Source of the DNA: Lottia gigantea
Lineage: Eukaryota > Mollusca > Gastropoda > Lottiidae
Reading direction: 5' to 3'
Length of the DNA: 64,000 nt
Assembly: GCF_000327385.1 (NCBI RefSeq)
Contig: NW_008709919.1
Location: forward strand, 1,332,530 to 1,396,529
Positions 14,101-24,771 of the stretch are shown piece by piece. Position 1 is the stretch's first letter; each line of letters begins with the position of its first letter. The notes below the pieces were generated by a model. That model was not told where the DNA came from. It searched no databases and saw nothing but the letters and a program-made list of their open reading frames with translations. Position numbers and translations under genes: made by a program.

Positions 14101-17100
14101 GGTCGGCAACACCTTTCTAATATCTCCATTAAAATACCAACGACATCAGTCTATCGTATATCTAGTCCAAACATAAATGAGAGCAACTCTTTTAATACTA
14201 CAAAACTTTGGTAACTTACTCTATAAAAAAATACGAAATGTATCCATAACCGAGAGCAACTCATTTAAACGAAGGTCGGCAACACCTGTAAATCTCCATT
14301 AAAATAGAGACGCCATTATTCTATGGTAAATTTAGTCCAGACATAACCGAATGAAACTTATATAAGTACCAACTTAACCTTATTTAAACGAAATGATTAT
14401 CCGAAGGTAACTACACTAAACACTATATATTATAAAACTTTGTGGACTTACTTTATAAAAAAAGCTTATAGGAAGGTCGGCAACATCCATGTATCCATTA
14501 AAATACGTACGACATTAGTCCATTGTTAATTTAATTACACCATATCATTCAGCAATTCTCAAATAGCACGTTCATTTGTTACTTTGTTAGTACAATGAAA
14601 GCCACAGTTGTGAATTATTCATAGTATTTGTGATTAATAGAAGCGTTCGATCGAATACAATTTTCTAGTGTGTTTTGTTTGAGGACAGTAAAGTTAACCT
14701 AATGCATATTGATTTTTATGTATTCACTACGTTTACAGATAAATTATAATGTGTAGTACAAGGTAGTACATAACGGGGTGCATATTTGTGGTAAAAATAG
14801 GCTTGCGCATCCTTTAGAACCATTTATGGAAAGAAGTGGCATGACAATAAAATACCAAATGAAACGTGGTCATTCCATTGTGCAATATTTGGGTGTGTCA
14901 TATTCATTCCAACCTCAGCTTAAAAGGGTCGCAACCCCTATTTCGGGTTGAACGGCTCATGACCCATTCAGGGCTAGATGAAACCGCCCTTCGCTAACTA
15001 AAGGCAACTTTTCTTAAAATGCTAGTGGGGGATAGGAAATGAACCAACTTTCCTTGATATCCATCAAGAACTGTGCCTTCTCGAAGGTTCAAGAACAAGT
15101 TCCATTTTCCCTTTTCCTTGAAAACTTTTCTGAAAAGTAACTCAACCAAATTGTCTCTACTTACAATTTTTTTCATATACTTTTTTCTGAACATTAACAA
15201 TAGTTCCCTAGATACTACTTCACGATTATTGTACGACCAAGGAAGTATAATTATGAAAAATAACAAGTATATTTAGTCTGGCTATGTAGGTTAAGAAATT
15301 CTTAAAACCAACTATAAAAATATAGGTCGGCTACAAGGAAATAGCTGTCCTTATATGGTGAATATCTATCCATCATACACACAATTAGTGCTGAAGGATC
15401 ACCCTTAACAGCAGCATCAGCAATTATCCAATCTATACAAATGGACAATGCATCCTTTAGATTCCATCCAGGTTTGGTCAACATCCAGCTGCTGAACAGG
15501 ATCCTTGTACATATGTCTTATTTAATTATGACGTCATATACTGGTGAAGTTTTGGCCAAGTTAAAGTAACCGCAAATAAAAGCTCAAAGTGTACATTGAT
15601 ACAAACACAAGGGTTAGAACCTTTTAGATGAACCCTTACACGACTTACTCAGCCCTTTAATATTCTTTGAATTTGTAAAATGTTTTCACCGTCTCCTTTG
15701 AGTAGTACATTTATTATTGCGCTTTGTACGGTATTTTTTGGGTTACGGAATTGTTTTGCTTTTACGGATTAATATTTACCTACATAATCTTAGTCATATT
15801 GCTTAATTAAACTTATACCCCTTGTCTGTCAGCATATAAAATGGGGTTAATTAAGTCATAAAACATTTTCAATATAACACCTCTATCAATCATATAATAC
15901 AATAATAAAAAAAGCTTCACATGTGTGACCTTTTTTTCATTATTCTCTGAACTTTGCTTCAGGCGAACATATTTATCAAAAAGAATTATGAAAAATGACG
16001 ATTAAATGTTTACATGCCTCAGGCTATGTTCTTCGTCTGGCTATTCGGATAATACGACAGCACAAAGTAGTGGCTGCATAAAACTAATAAAGACAAACTC
16101 TCTAACCCATATAGAGATATAAAAATGAGAGTGAATGGAGTTTAACGTTCTACTTCTAACCCATAAAAGCTAACTATCTTACACATACAGACAAACTATC
16201 CAACCCATGAAGGCTAACGTTGTCATCCATAAAATCGAATTATATAACCCATAAGAGCAAACCCAAAACCATAAAGGCAAACTTCAAAATATAGATCCAT
16301 CAAGGTAATATCACACAGGAATAAACAACAACAAACAACAATATGTTATCTCGTCAATATTCCTTATGCTTCAGGCAAAAATTCCTTCAACAATTTGATG
16401 ATTAGCATCGAACAATATTACGCCTTTGGCTATGGGTTGCGGTGGATGATATCTCCACTGAGATAAAATCTAATCTCTCCTTTCTTATACGACTTCAACA
16501 TCACGAACGTAGATTGTTTATATCAGATTTGAAATAATATCAATTATCTACATGTAGACTGTCACGATTGAATTTATTTCAAGATGCACATCTATCATCT
16601 GATAAAATACATGTACAATTGTGATGCTTAATTATGAAAGATTAATTAATGGTCATTGAATCACTATACGCTTTGGTTATTGTTTTCACAGTTTAAGAGG
16701 CCACTTCTTTAAAATACATCTTCAAGGTTTTTTAGTGAAGGTCTCCCTCCAACCATGTTCACCAAAACCTATCCAATGCAAATTATGTGATACCTCCAAA
16801 TGTGTCATACACAACATTTTTGGCAATCCTCTACCACGTGGTCATTCAAAGTTTTAGGTTTTTTTCAGAAGGAATTTAATTAATTGCTCCAATTTTTTTT
16901 TACTTTTCTTTAGCTATAATGAACTAAAACAGGTTCTGTAAGCGAAATGTAGACAATTAAGGGTGGTAATGGTTACGTAAACAAGTTGTGAACGTTACGC
17001 ACATAAATGCATTCATCGTTTTGGAGTACAATATTACCGAATTCTTCCTGTTTCTTAATATTCTGAACTCTTTTCACTTTTTGTCTATGGACTACATAGA

Positions 17101-20011
17101 CCGATACAGACCAGAAATTAGGATTAAGAATAAACTTATCGACTGGATATTTAATTATAAAATCACACAAACCATTGAAGTATATCGCTGTGACTTGTGC
17201 TTAAACAATGCCCCAAAGCTATAAACTGTACGTTTAAGTTGGGAGCTAGATTTTCTCACCAAAGGTGAAATTGCCCATAAAAGTCCGAATTTCTTATTTA
17301 TGGTAACTACTTGAAAATGACTCGTTTATCGTCCGGCTCTCAATATATTTCGATATAAATAAATTTACTTAGTATGAGATAGGTATTCTGCTATCAACTT
17401 TTTTATTCTTCCGTAAGAAAGTGTGTCAAATGAAATAGAGCTACGTCCAACTTTTCTACACCATGAGGAGGAACTTAACTGGTAACGTAACTGGTTATAT
17501 CATTTGTGCGAGCTGATCCCAGTTATAAGGATCACAAGATGTATGTACATATTATGTTCACACTCACAGGCGTTCAAGCACAGAAGAACATAATTCGTTG
17601 TTTCTCAAAGCAACAATAGCTTCTTGTACCAGAAACATTTCACTTGTAACGTCAAAAGTACGTTTCGAGCGATTAAAGCAATTCTTTACGCTTCCATTAC
17701 AATGGTCTAAATTATAACCCTACCTTTAAATAATTATGGGAAGTTGCCTCAATCCCGCGATATCAAAACGTACTTGACTGTTCTTACAGGCGCTATGCCC
17801 AGAATAACCCAACGTATATGACCATGAGCTAAGGGTCAATGCTTGACTAAATAGACGAGTGTCTTGTCTGATCCGACGATAAACAATGGTACAATGACTC
17901 CCCCTATTGTCCTTTTAGACCCAGAGTTTGATAAGAAATCAAATATTTGATATGTTTCACGTTATTGACTTTTCTAGGTCGTCGAAGCGTAAAAACTTAA
18001 AGCACACATTGAGGTGAGGATCCAGTTTCGATTTATTTGCCGCTACAAATGGCACATAGTATCTGATAAAAAAAAAATAGTTTAGAATTAGGGATGAAGT
18101 AACTTGATTTTTGTTGAACAGTTCCCATTCGTCTTGATTTCATGCATTCCTTAATGCAAATTTCAACGTTTGGGTGTTGCCCACCTTTGTCTTGCATCGG
18201 ATCCTTGCTTTGACCATCATCATCAGGTTGTCTTCGAATTTAAATTAGCAGTGAATTGGTGTGGAAATATTAGAATCTAAACGTTAGGTTAAATAACATG
18301 ACATCCAAGCTACATAATGTTTCACTTTCGACAGTTTTCATTTGTTATAACAACTAGGACTACCAGTACTTGTCATTCATGGTGTAGCTTGCGGCCTTTA
18401 TTGTCAAAGGCTGAACTTTTTGCATATAATGAACGAGGATTAAAGAGAAATGTACACGACATTTACAAATACATTTTGCAAACTCAAACAGTTATTCGAA
18501 ATTAACAATTTAAAAGTGATATTTAAATCTGTAATATTTTTAGCATGAACATTAATATTTATAATTCAAATTGGGGTAAAGTGCGATTTTATCAAACGCA
18601 TTTCAAAATATAATCGAGATAAATTGTATTCTTAAAGGCTCAAATAATAATTGGCAGTTTCTATTAACTAGGGAAACTCCAAAACTAGCCCCGTTACAAT
18701 AATCTCTATAAATCTGACCCCGGTGTTCCGAATCCCTCTTAAGATATTATAGTGACATTTTGATACAGGTTTTCATTAAAATGACTATTTGTAAAGTATG
18801 CTATATCCATTATATTCTTCAGATAGTGCAATTTGTCATCTTACACAAATATAACACCTGTCAAGGAAGGTTTCGTGCATCCAGATCCTTGCTAACTGGT
18901 ACGTTCGGACATTTGAAACTGGTTTCGAAAGACTAAAAGTGTCGTGACAATTGACACTGAGTATATGAAAAGATTCCTCAACAGTTGCAACTACCTAAAA
19001 AGTTTTTGTCTGGCCTTTGATGTTCCTACAAGGGATAAGTAAAGCTTATATTTTCCCTTCCGATTCCCTTTCGATGTCCGCGACTCCCTTAATTCCCGAA
19101 AAACTATCGCAAACACCATTTTGTTGAAGTGTCTTCTATGCACATACTAAGGCTAGAAAAAAATCTTTAGAATCCCTTTAGTGGCCTATATACCAATCCC
19201 AATAATATATTTCATGACGGTAATACCGACTATTATATTTGAAAAAAGGTAATAATAGTACTATAGAACTATAATCTTTTCTGATTTAATATGGTATATC
19301 ATTGTATACCTTGCTATTCAAAACGATTTATATCATTTATGTCATTGTTACATACGAAATGTAAAAAGTATAAACATTCGTGTATATAGCTGGTAGCAGA
19401 AGATTTGTGGTAAATTACCATTTAACTTTGGTCTACAAAGGTTAATTGTTACTAATGAATACAATTTTTAAATAGTTTCATTTTTTTCTTTCGAATTTTA
19501 ACACAAATTATTGTCTTACTAAGATTAAACAATTTCTTGGCCTTTTTTGTTCACATGTACAATAACCTTACTCTTAAATATCTTATGTATACCTTGATAT
19601 TGCATTTTGACATATACCATTTCATTAAGCTATGATGGATGGGGTAAAATCTGGACACGATGTTCCATCCTGGGCCTTTCATATTCTTGGCAATGATAAA
19701 AAAAACTGTGGTTTTAATAATTTCAAAATGAACACGAGTGGTAGGAATTATGAATATTTGTACACCATTAATAACTTGCTAAAAATTCCATATACAGAAA
19801 AATTGCATCCACAAATTAAGTTTCGTATCTCCATTGGTTCCATTCTAGCTGACAAGCTTTCATTCTTGCTAAACTATTCTTTCCGTATTCAATAATTTAT
19901 GAAACGGCTATGGTATTATATAATAAAATGTAAAACAGTATCCACTTACCTAACGAAAATTGTGAAACACCGAGAAATACAACAATATACACCTTGTTAC
20001 AACGAAAACAT
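8143..20011 (-). CDS. Gene A: sushi-domain single-pass membrane protein, multi-exon
   Basis: Reconstructed exons (minus): 10002-10175 sushi, 9405-9546 transmembrane, 8885-9016, 8572-8640, and 8143-8197 ending in TAA. All introns are GT-AG; phases run 1, 1, 2, 2, 2 and the frame stays open. The sushi exon has Cys residues in the expected order with a Trp (GTWTPD). The membrane exon reads TSISAGIFILLIIAVILIAY then CCCYRRR. The tail is Tyr-rich (YDHYG, IYPDTYLAY, PEINKSYGVDNP) and ends RTYYNT. The best first exon is 19950-20011, about 9.8 kb upstream. It has a strong donor (GTAAGT) in the correct phase and encodes a signal-peptide core (VYIVVFLGVSQFSL), but its only nearby ATG (20009-20011) is one base out of frame. 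The 190 residues from the sushi exon onward are well supported; the start is not. Likely a surface receptor or adhesion protein; ligand unknown. Confidence 0.75.
9158..9269 (-). CDS. Gene A: probable alternative terminal exon
   Basis: This stretch lies between the membrane exon and the next tail exon of gene A. A CTCTAG acceptor enters it in phase 2, exactly what the membrane exon needs. It then reads 36 codons, starting IRFSEIGNFAVPIDPENK, to a TAA at 9158-9160. Using it would replace the Tyr-rich tail with a short tail rich in Pro and lacking the tyrosines. The phase match and protein-like composition support it. The weak pyrimidine tract, and the lack of transcripts to confirm it, count against it. 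Confidence 0.5.
13690..14530. repeat. Degenerate tandem repeat, unit about 130 bases, about 6 copies
   Basis: Recurring landmarks come in the same order: a CATAACCGAGAGCAACT-like start, an ACTTTGGTAACTTA-like segment, ATACAAAATG, CGAAGGTCGGCAACACC, ATTAAAATAC and a closing TCTA/GTCCA. Copies differ by many substitutions and indels, so the array is old. It lies in the presumed first intron of gene A. Confidence 0.75.
16100..16290. repeat. Short degenerate repeat around AACCCATAAAGGC
   Basis: Variants of AACCCATAAAAGCTAAC and AACCATAAAGGCAAAC recur about six times within 200 bases at a spacing of 25-40 bases. The region is non-coding. Confidence 0.5.
19950..20011 (-). other. Gene A: candidate signal-peptide exon
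   Basis: A strong donor (TTAG|GTAAGTGG) closes a frame that encodes a classic hydrophobic leader and joins the sushi exon in phase 1, giving FSL-DCTLRTVD. No ATG is in that frame: the ATG at 20009-20011 is followed by TTTT, and the leader frame is offset by one base. An in-frame TGA lies further upstream. The possibilities are a base error in the assembly at the T run, an allelic defect, a non-ATG start, or an ATG in an unseen upstream exon. Confidence 0.5.
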
Positions 20012-22538
20012 ACACGGATATATATATATCGTCACAGTGTAGCAAATTGTACGGCGATTTGACCCATAGCCATATACCTGACTGACCTCTAGCGGTTGTT
20101 GTCTCGTAAGTAGGGTGTACAAAACCCGTTATATTTTATGTTAGGTTACGCTTACAACTAGTCGAGGGTCTGTAGGAAACTTGTTATTAGATAACAACAA
20201 CGACACCCTAGTGTTTACCTTGACACTCACTCTTTGATATTCAATTAAATGTGGACAGTGAACCCCATTTCTAATATGGGCCATCTTTGATGGACGGTCT
20301 TTATATCGAATGTAATTGAAATTCTTTAATACTTATTCTATTATAAAGACTTCGTTGCCCTGAATGGGGTATTAATATACCAAGAAGGAAATTGATCACT
20401 ATTTAATGCTTTAATCTAGAAAGCTCAACATAGTCTGTTATGGAGAGAGGTCGAGGTCGTATGTGCTTAGGCGACAAGTATAGCTTCTATTTGAAAAAAT
20501 TCCGATGTTTCAGGAAAATTATGATGACACTACAGCAAATATTCCATTTGAATGGACTAATGCATTAATAACGCCATAATTTGGTTAAGTCCGATTTGAA
20601 TCTGTATAATTCCTAATTTTAAAGCAGAACTGGAACATTAGTATATCAACTGAATCTAAAAAGTTCGATCGATGAAATTGCAGTGGTAATTTGATGTATG
20701 AAGCTATCTTTTGCTGTGGTGATTATGAACACAATTTGCCCTTAGATTTCTTACCAGATCGTTATACTTTCCCCATCTAATTATGTATTCTAAAGTTTTG
20801 TCATGAAACCATAACTACTTAAACTATCCCACTAAACTAATTCTGCCAGCGGATGACACGATATAAATATCTTCTTATGACTAGAATACTAAACTACTAA
20901 ACACCATTTTATAATAGCAGGGAACTTAGTTTCTAGTATTTAAGTAATGAATTCTCGAACAACAGCAATTTGTGAAGTTGTATGCGGCGTTTAGGACCCC
21001 CCCTCAATATATCTGACGCTTTAAAATTGGAAATCAATGAGTTTAAGTTAAGGCCATGTTTCGGCTTATTATTACAATTTCTTACCAATAGTCAATTTGG
21101 TAACATTCGTGTAAATCCAATCAAAAGAAAATTGATATTTTCAGCAATTTTCAGGAGTTAATTCAGACTTATCGATTGAAATATGTTGTTATCCTTTATA
21201 ACGAATATATTAATATAATACTATAAAGACACGGACTTTCAAGAATGTTAATCATATATACAAATATGGACGAACACGTTCAATACTGTGCACAGAAGAA
21301 AGCATAATAAATGGTGTGTTACATGTATTTGATACAATATAATATGCTGACTCAAACTGATGCGTTCCGTAATGTTATTTATTCAGGGGTTGGTTCAAAG
21401 CTATAGGATCCACCCCTGTTGCTGTCAATAGAACGCGCGTAACGAAAATTTGACCGATGAACCGTAATTAAATGGTCGCGGATTTTGACAGCCCACCTTG
21501 TTTCAAATGTTGCATTGCCGTCTTAAGGACTCAATTGATTATTCCAGAATAAAAAAAATAAAACTGCTATTTCAGTGAAAATAACATTTGATTTATACGA
21601 CGAAAATTACTCAGTATCATTGGTTCAGAGGGCAATAATACCACGTCATTTTCGTTACTCTTTTGCAAACTTACCCAAATTCAAATCCTTCATCACTATC
21701 TTTGCAACAAAACATCTTTAACTGATTTAAACATTTCAGCACGTATGATAAAATATATTATGATTTTTTAATGAGGAATGTATCATAATAATAAAGAAGC
21801 TATAAATACCTCTATAACAGCCAGGTTCAGTAAGAAATACTGCTAAAATCAATAAGGAATCAATACGGTTGCTAGATAACTCAGAATCCGATACACAGTT
21901 CCCTTAACAGTTTTTTCTTCGTGTTAATACAAGAAAGTAATAGGAAAAGCACGAAAAACCTGATGTTTAATCCGATGCAATTTGACCATCGGTCAAATAT
22001 TTGGGTTAAGTCATCCTTATTGTTGGTCAATTGAATTTTTCCGATTTTTTAGAACTGGAATGACGTTACGTGTTTATTCTTATACAAGGTTATACCTTTA
22101 CCAACGCAGTCATTCTAATACTATCATTTCTATCAGTAAATCCAAGAACGAAAATTCTCAGTCAGAAGATACGAGTTGTGGTATACAAAGCCTGTAGAAT
22201 ATAATCTTTTTCTCTAATTCTAGTCCAGAATGGTACGGAGAGTTTTCAAATAGAAACGGCATTGTGTCATCTACGCCCGAGGACGTAGCGATCCAAGTTA
22301 AAGTAAGGCAAGAGTCTGGGTGGATTTAGACTACATAATATTAAAAGTTTGATCATGTTACAAAAGTGACCTATTTGCCTTCATTACGCTTCATCCGTCG
22401 TCAAATGACTTAAAACGTCAACAATAAAATATAATGCAAGGGAGACAACAACTTATAACGGTACAGTTATTTATTTCCAGAAGGTTTTAATCAGTTGATA
22501 GACAATTCATCATGTGAATCTAAAATAAAATTCACTTT
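20012..22538. other. Intergenic region between genes A and B
   Basis: About 2.5 kb. The part just right of 20011 would be the promoter of gene A if the leader exon is correct; a minus-strand TATA-like stretch (ATAAAATATAA) lies near 20134-20150. I see no further gene; the open frame at 21982-22197 has no family features. Confidence 0.4.
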
Positions 22539-24771
22539 TCATAAATACTCAAAGCCGTCTACCTCGTCGTCATCTTCCATCTCTTGCCAATGCTGTCCAG
22601 AGCTGTAATATAAGAAAATTTTCAAAATTGCCTGAAGGTCAAAAGAACCTGATGAGGAATTTTTTGTTTAAATGGAGATTAGGATATAGAGGAATAGTCG
22701 AGCAAAAATAATTGTGCCGATTAAGGGTTCGATTCAAAACATAAAACAGCCCATTAGTTTCTTTGCCCAACTAAACCAACATTTTCTTAGGAAATTTTTT
22801 ATTTTAAATTAGGAAATTTTGACACGATGGCTTATACTTCGGGAAGCTGAGACAAAAATAATTTGTCCACTAATATAGCAAGACAAATTATAGCTCAGCA
22901 TTATCAAGATTCTCCCACTAACCTTCGGTAACCGTCTTGATCACCGTGAGTAAAGATACTTATTTTACTGATTCTTGGATCAATGATACGACGAGGTACT
23001 GCTTCATTATCACCTGGTCTCTCACTAAAAGACTCATCATCCCAACTCTCTTCCACACCATTCTCATCATCATCGTCTTGATTAACCTCTATATAGTCAC
23101 CGTCTTGGTTAACTGCATCACCATTATCGTCATATGGATTGTCATCATCATGCAGCTTCAATCGTGGTTGTGGTTGTAACGCTAAACCTGGTTGCTGTTG
23201 AAGAGTTAAACGCGGTTGTGGTTGTGGAGAGTAGGTGGCATAAATTCCATTGTTAAATACAACGGGTCTGAAAGAAGTAAAATTTCAATTAGGACCGGAC
23301 AACGTTGCACCTGTGGTTTTAACAACCTCCTTACCCTCAATCCGCGGACATTAAAAAATCGTCGTCTTTGCATTTAGCTTACTCTTGAGATTCGACTGTT
23401 GACATTTTTAATGTTTTATTTCAAACAGCATCTGAAATGTATTTTAATTAGCAGATAGGGTCCGTGTAGACCTACCTAAATTACATGGATATTTCAAGCT
23501 GTCCATACCTTATAGCCCTGGGAGAAATATATATCGGCTCCGTTGTGTAAATATTTTCTGCCTCTTGTCGACGCCATCTTTCATAAGCATCTTCATAAAA
23601 CGTCGGGTTGATAAATGTACCATAAATCTCCGGCTTGGCGTAGATTGAGCTCCTTTTTTCGCTTACTCTTTTACTAACTGAATCTTGGTAGACAGGGTAA
23701 TCTGCCAGACGGTACTGAACAGGATTAGGTGCTGGTGGCAATTCATCTAGTGATGGTCTGGGACTGCTGCAGAGGAAAAGAAATAAAGTTGCAGAAAATG
23801 ACGAACACAAAGGGTAAAGGAATCTAGTTCGGGGAGTGACAAAGGTTAACATTTTTTTTCGATTTCTAACTTGCTTAGGGATTGTTTACGTGTACAGCAT
23901 AAAGCACACGGGCCCCTCGTGTAGTTGGGTTCTAGGTATGGATGTAGCAAAATATACAAAGTTGGATCGGTTTATACTCCAACTTTTTCAATTAATGATA
24001 ATACTTAAGAATTTCCAACAGCCTCTGCCATTTAAACAATTAACTTACTTGCTCGGTGGGTTTTTGAAAATATATTTATCAGGAAAGAAGAAGACTTTGA
24101 GCAATATAATAAAAGCTGTAATCAGTGTCAGAGCAGCCGATATAGAGCAGACGGAGATATACAGAACATGGCGGGAAAATGATGGTATAGCCATGATTTC
24201 GACACCTAAAATTCAAAATAATACTACATGTTCATAAATATTTTTAAAAAAGTGAAATGCAATGGAGCTAACGCCCTTCTTTTTCAGCACTTGATTGGAC
24301 TAGTGAAAACATTACAATGTCAGGATTGCGGGATTAGAATGCTCCTTTCAATTTCCAACGTTGAGGGATCTTTTAAATGAACAAACTGTAACATAGAAGG
24401 CCTCGAATCACAAGCCACTTTTCTATGCCAGCCTCTCCAACCTGCATCGCTGGCAATGGAGTACTTTTTTTTATCTCGACCTATGCCAGGATTGAACATA
24501 AAACCTTCAGGTAAGCGATTGGTAGGTAAGTGACTAACCCACTGCGCCACCACCGCACCATATCTAAACAGAAAAATCCGAAATTTGAAAAAAGCAACTT
24601 ACTTAAACCTGTTGTTTCTGTTGTCAATTGGGATAGAGATGTTGTTATTTCTGTGGTTTCTAAAGAAACGAAGGTTGTGGTGAAGCTATCAGCGGTTGAT
24701 GTCGTTAACGGTAACAGAGTTGTAATTATTTGAGTGACATTTTCACTTATAATATCCGTTTCGTTCATCAT
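22539..24771 (-). CDS. Gene B: Ser/Thr-stalk membrane protein with PEIY/NPxF tail, 330 aa
   Basis: Five exons on the minus strand: 24603-24771, 24049-24205, 23509-23766, 22923-23267, 22539-22602. All introns are GT-AG, phases are 1, 2, 2, 2 and the sum is 993 bases. The start is ATGATG at 24766-24771 with an in-frame TAA four codons upstream. Residues 1-56 are a Ser/Thr-rich outer segment with N-glycosylation sites at N3 and N11 and no signal peptide. A membrane helix lies at about 70-95. Residues 150-175 hold PEIY and FINPTFYEDAYERWRR, shared with gene C. Residues 196-309 are first Gln/Pro-rich and then very acidic (QDDDDENG), and the C-terminus is DDDEVDGFEYL. Without a leader peptide it would insert N-out, cytoplasm-in (type III). 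The tyrosine and NPxF motifs suggest phosphorylation and PTB or endocytic adaptor binding (inference). Exon 3 has a tandem CAGCAG acceptor. Confidence 0.85.
24325..24565 (-). repeat. tRNA-derived SINE in intron 1 of gene B
   Basis: On the minus strand there is an A-box-like TGGCGCAGTGGGTTAG (24534-24549) and a B box GTTCAATCC (24489-24497), at the spacing of an RNA polymerase III tRNA promoter. They are followed by a core with GCGATGCAGGTTGGAGAGGC. Related cores occur at 54575-54680, 57290-57385 and 61040-61225. Confidence 0.7.

Larger units (their letters stand above)
10176..19949. other. Presumed long first intron of gene A
   Basis: About 9.8 kb without a supported exon. It carries a degenerate tandem repeat of about 130 bases (13690-14530), a weaker repeat near 16100-16290, and a GC-richer patch at about 12285-12440 that may be an old dispersed repeat. 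A minus-strand open frame at 15302-15484 has protein-like composition but no recognised family. Other open frames here are short and Asn/Lys/Ile-rich, as expected by chance in AT-rich DNA. Confidence 0.45.

Noticed and set aside
22937-23179. Ile/Thr-rich plus-strand frame
   Set aside because: Antisense shadow of the acidic tail exon of gene B.
24480-24550. Possible tRNA gene from A and B boxes
   Set aside because: The cloverleaf stems do not pair and a SINE core follows; it is a tRNA-derived repeat.
24320-24602. Open frame continuing from the gene B first exon leftwards
   Set aside because: It is read-through past a strong donor (GTAAGT at 24597-24602) into intron and SINE sequence.
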